Shown here: piece by piece, positions 11,811-22,600 of the stretch
How the letters are laid out: each line of letters starts with the position of its first letter
Position numbering within the stretch: the first letter of the stretch is position 1
Made by a program: the position numbers and the translations under genes
The notes under the pieces: model-generated
Database searches by the model: none
What the model saw: the letters and a program-made list of their open reading frames with translations, nothing else
What the model was told of the DNA's origin: nothing
From: Nelumbo lutea
Lineage: Eukaryota; Streptophyta; Magnoliopsida; Proteales; Nelumbonaceae
Length of the DNA stretch: 64,000 nucleotides
Assembly: GCA_022828595.1 (NCBI GenBank)
Contig: JAKGHH010000002.1
Span: 41,820,222-41,884,221 of the forward strand
Direction: 5' to 3'

Positions 11811-12657
11811 AGAAGAAAATGGTTGCTTGAGCCTGAAAATTTGTAGGTTTATAGGAATGACAATAGGATGGGTTTGGGGTTGGGACTTTACTTTTTATCC
11901 TTGACCTCGACTTTGAAACAAATCCCTCCATCTCCAATCCTTGACGGGGATGAATTCCTTGTTGGGGACCCAAATCCTTGAAAATTTTAATTTAAAAGTA
12001 TATTTAAAATATTGAAACAATATATATTAAAATACTGAAGATAGATTTACTTAAAGTATTGAAACTTTTTGAAATATAAAAATATTTTAAGTATATTCTA
12101 ATATGTATAATATAATTATTTTAATATAATATAATATATATACATATATAATACTTTCAGCAAGTTTATTATAATTAGGCCCATCGGGGCAGATACGATT
12201 GTCCTAAGAACTGATTGGTTCGGTTTTGGGTCTAAAATTGTAAACCCTATCGAGTCTCATTTGATTCTAGGTCCAGCTCCAATTCCACCCAGGCCAGATT
12301 GAAATGATCACACCTAAGAAAATAGATTAATGAGGAGAGAAGAGAGAATAAAATAAAAAAAAAAACAAAAAGGAAAAAGAGTAAATGATTTTTAAGTAAT
12401 TTTTTTGAAGTAATTGAGAGCAGACCTAAGAGTAAAACGTCCATAGGGCCGTTTAGGAGACCTAAGTGGTTTAGGCCAACCTGTTTTTAAATAATTAGAT
12501 TTAGACCAAACCTTTTTTTTTTTTTTAAAGTTATATAGGTCTAGTTTGGGGCTGCAGCATCCGACCCAAATACCTCTTCTTAACCTGTTTAAGTGGCTAC
12601 ATGTTCGTGGGAGATATTTTGGGAAGTCCAATCAACCACCATTCTGGCATTTCTTAT
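11811..12657. other. AT-rich intergenic DNA
   Basis: Low-complexity AT stretches (12000-12160) and poly-A/T runs were seen, but no gene. Confidence 0.4.
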
Positions 12658-12782
12658 GGCTGAGTTTGGAAGGAGTACAAATGTAAATATGTAGAGTGTA
12701 AAACTTTATATTTTATATTATTTTATATGTATTTATACTATACATATTTTCATTTGCATTTATACTCTTTCGAAACTGAGCC
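12658..12782. mobile_element. Tourist-like MITE, 125 bp
   Basis: The left end GGCTGAGTTTGGAAGGAGTA and the reverse complement of the right end, GGCTCAGTTTCGAAAGAGTA, form imperfect terminal inverted repeats. TAT flanks both sides (12655-12657 and 12783-12785), a 3-bp target duplication as for PIF/Harbinger-derived elements. The inner TAAATATGTAGAGTGTAAAA resembles the larger element at 16307-16692. Confidence 0.75.
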
Positions 12783-13117
12783 TATAGAGAGGTTTTCAAT
12801 GGTGGTCTTCCCTCTTTATTGTTTTGTTGCTAGAAGAAGCCTTGTTAAAATAGAGTAGCCGCTAGCTCTCTTTTGTAGACCCGTGAGGCGTTAAAATAGA
12901 CTTAAATTAATTTTGTCTTGGAAGACAAAAGACAACATTAATTTGCTTGCATGACTCGTGAAGCATGTACAGGAAAATCAAACGCCTCAATCGGTCGATC
13001 CACATAGGTCTTGAAAGTGAAAAAGGGAAATTTATAAAAAAGATAGAAAAGTGGAAAAAATGAAAAAAAAAAAAGATAAATACCTTTGTTGAAAGGATAG
13101 ACATGCTGAACGTCTAA

Positions 13118-13144
13118 TTTATATATATATATATATATATATAT
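13118..13144. repeat. (AT)n microsatellite
   Basis: An uninterrupted AT dinucleotide run of about 13 units. Confidence 0.9.
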
Positions 13145-14289
13145 TATAAGATATTTTATTAGTAAATTATGGTATTTTATCTCAATTCGTGGAATTTAGC
13201 ATTTATTTTTGGACATTCTTATTAATTTATGATAATTTTTGACAAATTATTGTAATGTATTTAAATTTATATTATTTGATAATTTTATGTAATTATCATG
13301 CTAAGGTCTACTGATTTGTGATAGTTTCTTTTCATTTATTTTTAGTAACTTTTTATAAATATTAGTAACTTATATTAACTAATGGTAATTTCCGATATTT
13401 TCTTTTTGATAAATTTTATAATTATTTGATATTTTTATGATTACATTAGTTATAACAGTTTATTATTACTTTGCCTGTCTATGTCACAGCCTTGTGATGT
13501 CGATGGGGAGAACCCCGCCACATTAGGTATAACTGTAACGTGGAATATCAGAATTCTAGTGGACTAATGTGTCACACAGGGAGAGCCCCATGCAACATAA
13601 ACAGTCAATTATTTTTCCCTAGGGATAGTCTAAGAAGAGGTAGTTGAGAAAGAAAGAAACATTCTCTCTCTCTCTCCCTCTCTCTCTCTCTCTTTCTCTC
13701 CATTTTAGCCCTTGTTCATGTTAGTGCAATAATTACATTTAGAGGTATATTGGTATCGGTGAATTTTTCTTTCCTCTAAACTATGAATGTAGCGAATGTT
13801 GTTATGAGTTTTGAAAATTATCGAATATTCATTTTGACCCTACATATAAGAATTTTTGTTTGTCTTTTGAAAGGTATAATTGGAAAATAAAGAATCATAT
13901 AGTTGCAATTTAAGAGATAAGAGATAAGAGGAAACCAACAACTATTTTTCTCCTAAAATTAAAATATTCCTCTTAAGAGATAAGAGTTAAGAGGAAACGA
14001 ATAGACCCTTAGTTAATGAATAAATACTTATTTTAAATGCTGGGGTCACATACATAGATTAGTAGTCAATTTCTAGACCATGTGATCCTCCGTGTCAAAT
14101 AATAGGATTCCGCTTTGGTGGATCTATTCTAAGATTTCACCAGGATTGGTATTATGAGCAAATACTGCTCCCATCCTCTAATAGAACCTCCTTAGCCATT
14201 AAACCATGGCTTATGTTTTCTACATCAATTGTGTGAGAGATTAGTGTAGCCAATTATCATAACAAAAACCCACATATCCTTTGCCCACC
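13145..14289. other. Intergenic DNA with a (TC)n tract
   Basis: A CT-rich microsatellite lies at about 13661-13698. Two related phrases carrying 'gggagaacccc' and 'gggagagcccc' lie at 13505 and 13578. No gene was recognised. Confidence 0.4.
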
Positions 14290-14815
14290 AACATCTTTGT
14301 ATTCTCAATTAAAGTGTCTCACAACTGGAAATTGTTTTACAAGGTTTTGGAACCCAGCCGTGGAATATCGGCCATCTCTATTGTATTGTGTTTCAGACAA
14401 AAGTGCTTTGAACATCTCTAGCCATAGCCCTGGTTTGAAGAGCGCTCTCCAAAGTGCTTTCAAATTTAAAGCTACTATAATCACCTGTATACTAGTTGTG
14501 CCCAAACCACCCTCATCCTTTGCATAACAAGCTTCCTTCCATGAGCACCAATGATGTTTAGTGCTCTCCCATCTGTATCATTCCACAAAAAACTATTCAA
14601 CTTAGTTTCCAAACATTTCTAGACACTCCGAGGGCCACCAATAGCACTCAACAAGTACATTGGAATGCTTTGTAGTGAGCTTCCCGCATCAAAGCTGAGC
14701 AATTTTCCTTTCCAATCCTCCACTTTTTTCGTTATTTTTTCAAGCACATTTTCATAGTGATAGAGTTTTACCCTCCTTTTATCTACCAGCACCCCAAGAT
14801 AGGCATCCAAGTTGA
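14290..14815 (-). pseudogene. LINE (non-LTR) reverse transcriptase C-terminal remnant
   Basis: The minus strand from 14815 encodes YLGVLVDKRRVKLYHYENVL, then WKGKLLSFDAGSSLQSIPMYLL, the thumb-side region of plant L1-type RT. After a stop at PRSV it continues KCLETKLNSFLWNDTDGRAL and a GRKLVMQR segment. The usual AGR..LIKSVL linker is shortened. Frameshifts continue to about 14290. The copy is truncated at both ends. Confidence 0.75.
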
Positions 14816-14822
14816 TTCTCTA

Positions 14823-15075
14823 ATGAGACTTTGTTGTGACAATCAAGTAGCCATAAATATTATACACACTTATGGAACATGACCATTCAAAACATATCGA
14901 AGTTGATAGATAATTTATTAGAGAATGGATAACTAGTGGAGAAATTTTCCTACTATTTGTAAGGTCAAGAGACCAATTCACATATTGTCTCGCTAAAGGC
15001 CTTCATCATCCAAAGTTTGCTAAGAATGTAGACAAGTTGGGCATAATTGATATATATGCTCAGCTTGAGGGGGAG
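14823..15075 (+). pseudogene. Copia RNase H C-terminus and polypurine tract
   Basis: Broken frames encode CDNQVAINI, an HIEVDR-like segment, then LAKGLHHPKFAKNVDKLG and IDIYAQLEGEY, the conserved C-terminus of copia Pol. The polypurine tract CTTGAGGGGGAG (15064-15075) directly precedes the LTR. The upstream parts of the element are missing, replaced by the minus-strand LINE remnant. Confidence 0.75.
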
Positions 15076-15290
15076 TATTAAGATTGTTTGGGCTAAGGGT
15101 CTTTTTGTCTTTTCATGTTCATTTGGGCACCCATATTAGGGCTTTCTTGTAATTTCCATCTAGAAATATAAATCCCAAGTTTGAGAAAGTGAACAGTAAC
15201 TCTCTCTTCTCTATTTGTTACCTTCTTTCTCTCCTTTTCTTCTCTACTCTTCTCTTCTTCTTGCTCTCTTTCTCAACAAAACCCTAGATA
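15076..15290 (+). repeat. Copia 3' LTR
   Basis: The sequence starts TATTAAGATTG right after the polypurine tract, where TG would be expected, so the first G has probably mutated. It ends near a CT-rich stretch and TTTCTCAACA (about 15275). No 5' partner is present. The right end is approximate. Confidence 0.55.
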
Positions 15291-16303
15291 TTACATGTAT
15301 TATTTTAATTCCACTACATTCACACAACACACAACATTCATTCTTATTGCTCTTGCATTCATATTCATTATAAGGCTTTAAAAAAAGAAGGGGGAAAGTT
15401 TTTTTAAACACCCAATTCACCACCCTCTTGGGTTGGCTACCTGGGACAACAAAAAGCAAGTAAATGGGCCTGTATTGGGCTGATACAAACGAAAATGTGA
15501 AACTATGTAATTCAATGTGCTTTATGTACATGGCCTCTTCTAATATGGTACATATCAACCTATATCGGCCAATATGTTGCAAAATTTTAAACATTGAATG
15601 TAAACACAAGAAGAAAACAATGAAATTTTTATCTCTACAAGACTGATATATCAATATGAAGCAAATTATTCAATATGTAAGAAAGCTCATTGTAAAAACT
15701 AAGGCTCAAGAGAACTTTGGGGCTCAATGCATTCTCGATTTCTTACTCTTAAAGCTTTTCACTCTAAAAAAGTTCTCTTATTTTTCTCTCTTTTTCCATT
15801 TCTTAGGATTCTCTATTTATTTATCTTGCATTTACCTATTTTGTCCTTTATTTTTTTTCCAAGTTTTTTATATCAAGGATTCAAAGAATGAGGAATATGA
15901 CCATATGAATCCATTGTAACATCATTTTTTCTTCAACTAGAGAAATTCAGTGATGTCTCCTAAGTGATTTCGAAGCATTCCCAAAGAGAAAAGGACCGTT
16001 AGAGCATTGAATAATTGTTAGAACCATGTTGTCAAAAACCTGGGAACTCAACTAGTTAGTTTAAGAAATCAACTCCTTAATTGTCAGAGTAAGAAACTTT
16101 TCTGACAAACTGAGCTAGTAGTCGAATCCTTTGCAGAGTCAAATTTTCTCCCACTAAGGACTTGACTAGTTAGAAAATGTAAGCTTAGCAGATGCATGAA
16201 GCCGACTCCAGAGCTTTGGAAGTCAACTATTTAGGCCACATCAAAATATAAAATATTAATTTTTAACCAACATTTTGCTCAAATTAAGGTATAAGAAATT
16301 GCC
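15291..16303. other. Intergenic DNA, nothing firmly recognised
   Basis: Contains phrases such as GGGAACTCAACTAGTTAG that resemble dispersed non-coding repeats, but I could not define any element's ends. Confidence 0.35.
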
Positions 16304-16306
16304 TAA

Positions 16307-16692
16307 GGCTGCGTTTGGAAACGATGCAAATAAGTGTGAATGTAAATACGTAGAGTGTAAAATGGTTCATATAAATTGCAAAGCTGGGTTAGTTTTACAC
16401 TAACAAATTTATCTTCTTACCAAACAGACTTTTAGCTATAATGGATGCAAACATGAATTTCAATAAAGCATATGCTTTTTTTTTTTTTATCGAAAGCCAA
16501 CTTGAATGCAAATTTACTTCCTTTTTATTGATGTACTTTTACATATTACTATCAATGTAAATATGCACTGATCTGTCATTTGTCAATGCATAAATGTAAT
16601 GTTGCCAAACACAGGCAAAAGTCATGAACCAGAGTGCAAATTTACCCTGAACCAGGATTTACACTCCATTTGCATCGTTTCCAAACACAGCC
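16307..16692. mobile_element. Tourist-like MITE, 386 bp
   Basis: The left terminus GGCTGCGTTTGGAAACGATG and the reverse complement of the right terminus, GGCTGTGTTTGGAAACGATG, differ at one position, and the similarity continues through CAAAT-AGTGT. TAA flanks both ends (16304-16306 and 16693-16695), the 3-bp duplication expected for PIF/Harbinger MITEs. There is no transposase frame inside, so the element is non-autonomous. Confidence 0.88.
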
Positions 16693-17208
16693 TAAGGGTC
16701 CTAGTAAGCTAACCATTAGTCTCTAAAGTCTGTTTATCCACGGTTAATTTGAATTGAACTTAAATCAATCTTCTTGCTATTGATTACATCAAGTTCTTGA
16801 ATAATACAACTTTTGATATTCTACTTGATTTCCTTCTTTCTAGAGAGGATATATTTATTTCTCTTCCATCTTTCAACTCAAACGTGGGAGAATTATCAAG
16901 CTATCTATATAATTGGATTCTAATGATGTTAGTATCTTCAATGAGTTATTGAAATTTGTTGTCATCAAAACACCTAAGGTTGTATATCACTATTTTGAAC
17001 CTTCTTAAAGAGCATGCAGGAACAATTGCACTCATCCTTATACTCGTATCCTCTCCTACCTCCTCTTGTTCAATGACTTAAATGTCAATTTCTATCTAAC
17101 AATAGCAAATTGTTTGTCGACAAAAATGTATCTTCACTTCTAAATATTTTAGTATTTTACTTGAAGGATCACGAGGCCTAATAAGAGACATTGTCATCTA
17201 CAAAACAT

Positions 17209-17596
17209 TAGGGGTGTCAATGGACAAGTTTTGGGTTGGCCTTAGACCAAATCAAAATCAATTTAGACAGATTGGATGTACCAATGAGACATGGTACATT
17301 GAACCAGTCTAGACTTAATGGTTCAAAGTATTTATTGGATTGGATTGGACCTGGTCCATTCATAATGGATTGGACCTGGTCCATTCCATTGATAAGAGTG
17401 TCAATGGACCAGGTTTAGGTTGGAACCAATCTAAACTAAAACCAATTTGAACAGGTTGGATGGTCCAAACATTAAATTAGACCGGTCCAAATTGGTCCAA
17501 AGTATTCATTGGATTGGATTGGACCTGGTCCATCTGTAATGGGCTCATATTGAACCATATTGGATTGGACCAAACCTAGTCCAATAAACACCCCTA
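17209..17596. mobile_element. Inverted-repeat element with TAGGGGTGTCAATGGAC ends
   Basis: The left end TAGGGGTGTCAATGGAC pairs with the right end GTCCAATAAACACCCCTA. Inside is a second GTGTCAATGGACCAGGTTTA start at 17398, so the element looks like a head-to-tail dimer, rich in GGTCCA and CCAATCCAAT words. A related element lies at 22235-22604. No clear target duplication was found. Confidence 0.6.
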
Positions 17597-17684
17597 GGCC
17601 ATAGATTATGTCCTAACTAAAACTTAAATAAACAAGATATATAATAAATGAAAGAAATAAAAACCAAACAATGGAACTCCTGAG

Positions 17685-17690
17685 TTTATT
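17685..17690 (-). promoter_or_regulatory. Candidate polyadenylation signal of the kinase gene
   Basis: AATAAA on the minus strand, about 115 nt past the kinase stop codon. Confidence 0.5.
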
Positions 17691-17804
17691 CATTTCAAAA
17701 GTACATGGACCCAATTACACATCCAGAAGCTAATTTGGCTGGGCGTTTTACATTCAAATCAATGGTGAATCCCTGACAAGCATTACATTTAACTTGAGCA
17801 AGAT

Positions 17805-17927
17805 CTATGACAATGCTTGAGCCATGATTGAACGATGGGACAACTGCTGCTCATAAAGATCCTGAAAAATGCGATACTTGGCATCATGGTACTTCTTCAC
17901 CTTCGGGTCTTCTGAAGGATGGATGAC
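17805..17927 (-). CDS. FGGY kinase, last exon
   Basis: Encodes [20 protein letters not shown], then [20 protein letters not shown] and TAG. Acceptor TTGTCAG. The C-terminus has the length usual for plant homologues. Confidence 0.94.
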   Translation of the reverse strand, partial: VIHPSEDPKVKKYHDAKYRIFQDLYEQQLSHRSIMAQALS

Positions 17928-19566
17928 CTGACAATAGTTGAAACATATAAGCCCAGTTACGATTAAAAAATATAAAATAGTTACGATTATTCATGGCATA
18001 TGTCTCAAAATTTTTCAACCATAGCTTTTAGTTCAAATACTAAGAATAATTCCTGTAATCTATGGATATTTGCACCGCCGGGGGGGGCGGGGGGGGAGTC
18101 AGGTCTCAAAATCTTTCCAACCCAAAATCTCAAGGTACTATGACAAAACTGTACAATCATTAAAAATATAAAGCTGTATACTCACTGAGAGCATAACAGT
18201 ACTTTTTAGTACCCTATTCAAGTTCCTTCAATAAAACATTTAATAATCTTGCCAAATTCATTAAGTATTTGCAGATGATGCAAAGTCACATGTATTTATG
18301 GTTTCCATTTAGAGAATTTTGCCTTCTGATATTGGACGATCTTCTCAACAGTCCCTTCAATGTATTACTCTCTTGATAAAATTGTTCCTAGACTACCAAA
18401 GTATTTGAACCATTATGATACTGTCATAGCACAGTGACAACTCAAGGATTCTTTGGAGGACTACTAATAGCGTGGATCTTACTGATACAAATGCCTCATA
18501 TTCAACTCACCATTGTGTTTAATTTGAGGGCTATATCCAGAAGGAATCATATATGCAGAGAAAGTTTTGATATACAAAGAATTGACCCATTTAAATGGTA
18601 AGAACAAAACCAAATACATTTGGACAATGAAAAGATTTTTTTTCCAAGAGTTAAGATCATTAGAATCGAAGTACCAGAATAATTTAAAGCTTCAGCTTGA
18701 GGAATCCAGCCATACATATTTTTCATTTGCTCCAAAATAATTGGAAAATATATCCAATAGTATATTTGGTTCATACCTGACCAGCTGCATTCAGTGCCTT
18801 CACGGCTTCATCAACACTAGAGTACTTCTTTGCAGCAACAGCACCAAGAATGGCAGCACCCAGAAGAACAGATTCACTTTCTCTTGGAAGAACAATTGGA
18901 CAACCTGTATTTTTCATGGATCAGGATTCTCTCAGGTTTTGTCCATGAACGGTAATAATAGGAATCTCAGAATCTATGCCCACCAGTGCATCATGCAACT
19001 TTAGCATGACTGTTTTTCCCAACAATAATGAAAGAGCCTCAGAGTTGGTTATAAATAAATAAAACAAAGAAATAACAAATAAAAATTTTGGAAATTGAAA
19101 GTAAAAATCTTCATGTATCTCTTGTGAACTAGGATGCTTCACCCTAAAATTCAATCAGTATATGAAAACTACATAAAAACAAATAATACTTCGTTGTTAT
19201 GCACTTTTCCTTTTTACCTATTTATTGATAATTGGACTATAGTTATTTTTCAAGACCTAATTAATTTGTTAATATCTCATTTTCTATCATGGATCAGCTA
19301 AGATATCCCATATAGGCAAAGAAAACTGGACTGGTAAAAGCTACACCGTTGGGTCAGAAAACATTCAGGAGTTGACTAAACTAAAACTGCGTTCTAAGAA
19401 GCTTTCTTACAATATTCAGGCTATAAGAGTCATCTGAAAGTTGATTTCTCCTCGGACTATTTACTAATGGATGTCAAAGCTAATGCACCCCATACACACA
19501 CACACACACACAGATAGAAAGATAGATAGATGGATAAGATAGAAAGATAGATAGATGGATAGATAA

Positions 19567-19611
<45 letters not shown>

Positions 19612-22600
19612 AATGATATCTGCATGCTGTTGAATGTACAAAGGGTTCGTGGAAGGCCCACCACATGCAAGAAGTATGTCAATCTGTACTTGGAAAGAGA
19701 AATAAGAAAAAAAAATAAGTTCACAAGGCAGGAATATTAAAAAAAAACATCGAATTCACCTAAAAAATGATAACAAATAAGCACACAGCAATGATATCAT
19801 GTAAAGAATTCAGTTTTAAATCACAATTATACCTAAAAGGTCTTATCAGGACAATATTTACATGAAACAAGATGTATATAGAAAAGCACAATTAACCTAG
19901 ATTGGGGGCTACAAAATTGCAATGGGTCTGGAACCCCCCAGCTCTCGACATGGTTTTTGTTCAAAGTATCGAGATCTAATGTTGTATAAACCACCTCAAG
20001 ACCATTAATATTGTAGAAAAGAAATCATCATGATCAGATGAGTTTTAACCATCTGATTGGTGAATTTTCTTTTCTGGGATTTATTGAGCTTTGAGGAACT
20101 GAACCACTACCCAAAATCAGATCCTTAAACATGAACAGCTTGCATCTATGGAGTATTAGACACATTTCAGCTATAATACAGTGTATATAATACATAGTAC
20201 GAAAATACTCCCGAGTCCCACAAAAGAGAAATATTTTAAGCATCTGGACCAGGCCAGGCAATGCAGGCCTGTGCAGAAATGATCATCCCCCCTAATCCAC
20301 ATCATGGATACCAACCAACTAAATAATAATGTAGTAAGTATGACCCTCAATTGATTAGTCAACATAGCTGTCAAGGTGCCGAGGAAAAGCTAGGCAATAA
20401 AGGAGTGCCTAGTCAAATGGATTAAAAAAACTAAATCCTAGGGTAACTCCCTACGTTTCATAGCAAACAGAAACGACTTTTATGACTCTAAAAAAATAGT
20501 CTAAAGTATACTTCAAAAGCCTCTTAAGAAACCCTAGTTTGATTCCCAATGCAACAAAGAAAGTCTGCAAAATAGCAGCTTCCCAATTCAGCTAGAATAT
20601 TCTCTATGCACTAGAGAGTTCCAATCAATCTAGGACTCTCCTAGTTTATCTCATCCTCACTGGAACCTACCTGTTTCCTAGTGGATTTAGAGAACCTGGT
20701 GAGAGAGGGAGTTTGAATATATTGGGACCCATAGGAGTCTAGTTTGAACCAACACTTAGGTCCCCTAAGTGTATGATACACTAAGGCTGAAGTCTATCCT
20801 AGCTCAAGGAGAACCAATTAAGTTGAGCTTACAGTTAACTTAGGCCCGTTAATATCATATGTCAGTATTTTCAGGCTCTGACACCCCTCAAATCCCAAAC
20901 TGTTGGTTCAAATTCAAATATGTCCATCAAGTACTTGGGTCTAATAGACACTTGCAACATAATCCTTCTGCTATTAATATCCAACACTAATAATAGGGAG
21001 GAATTTATTCCCCACTCTAATAAAATCAATATCATGCTTTCTACCATGATGGAATCATGGGAAAAACGTTTTGCAAACTCATTTCAAAAATAAACTATTT
21101 ATCAATATACTAAATACATTTTGTAAAACTAAAACCAATACCGAATCTGAATCAATTTGAAACACAACCAGCAGATTTAGGTATCCATTAGAGAAGCCAT
21201 AGCCAGGTATTGACCTGGTTGGCATATCAAAAGTAGACTAGTCCAAGATCCTATAGAGTACCATTATCAAGTCTGAGGGCCATATGCAACGATCTAAATA
21301 CTCCATAAATCGAAAAGTCCAGAAGTTATTTGAAAGTGGTTTGGTTTAGTGTTTCAGAAATACCTACACTAATACCTTGGGTATAACCTAAGCAGGTAAG
21401 ACAAGCTACTCCTTCCCTCAAGGCAGTATAAGTGTGTCAACCTTGCCAAGATAAACTACACAAGTCCATCCATTATTTGAAAGCATTTAGTCCACATACT
21501 GACTATGATTATCTTTAAACATTTTCAAGATAATAATAACCCTAAAATGCAGATCAAGAGCTAATTCATAAAAAGACACCAAACAATAGATGTCACCATA
21601 CAAGAAAATGAACTTTTATTCATAACGAAAGTTTTTTACATCATATATTGGATTCTAAGGACATACATTGTCCGACATATTCATCAAATGAAGTTAAAAC
21701 GAAAAAAAAGCTCAAAAAACACAATAGAGCAGTAGAGCCTTTGTTTTAATCCAAGGAAAAAAGACAATATAATGAAAAGAAGAGGTGGAGTCCCTATTTT
21801 CCCAAAAGAAAAGAAGAAACAAAGAGGGAAGAAGAGGAAGAAGAAAACATGCGTTGGTTGCTCTTTTGTGTTGATCAGATAAAATCTTCATTTGCTTATT
21901 GGTTCAGGTTTTGAAGCCTCCGACAAATAATAAAATAATAGAAAAGAAACTAGTATCGTGAAATATGGAAATATTATGAACCAGCAAAAAGAATAATTTA
22001 ATATAAGTGTATATATTATAATATTATAAGAATGCAGCATAATATTGAATATTTTGAGTGGAAAATGTTTATAAACAAACTTATAATAATCAATGAATAA
22101 TACTGAATTTTCAAAGACCCGATTCTATGTGATAATTTTATGACATAGGTTATGATGGAATAGTAGAACCTAAGTAGGATGAACCATAAGAACAGAAGTT
22201 GCAAAGAACTAGGAAGATGTTTCTGAAGGTAATGAAGTTAGGGGTGTCAATGTGAGTCCATTATAAATGGACCAATCCAATCCAATGAATATTATGGACC
22301 AGTCCAATTCATGTCTGGACAATCCAATCTGTTCAAATCCATTTTGGTTTAGATTGGTTTCAACCCAACCAGGTCCATTGACACCTATATTCTTGTCTTA
22401 TATCAACGGACCAGATTTTGGCTTAATCCAACCTAATCCAATATAAAATTATTACGGACGGACGAGGTCCAATCCAATCAAATAAATATTTTGGACCGGA
22501 TTGGTCTAATCCAATATATATGTCTTGTGGTCCATCCAATCCATCCAAATTGATATTGAATTGGGGACCCCGTCCAATCCAAAACCGGTCCATTGACACC

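Noticed and set aside
19457..19724. Open frames rich in Leu-Ser and Ile-Tyr
   Set aside because: They only translate the (GA)n/(GATA)n microsatellite next to a real exon.
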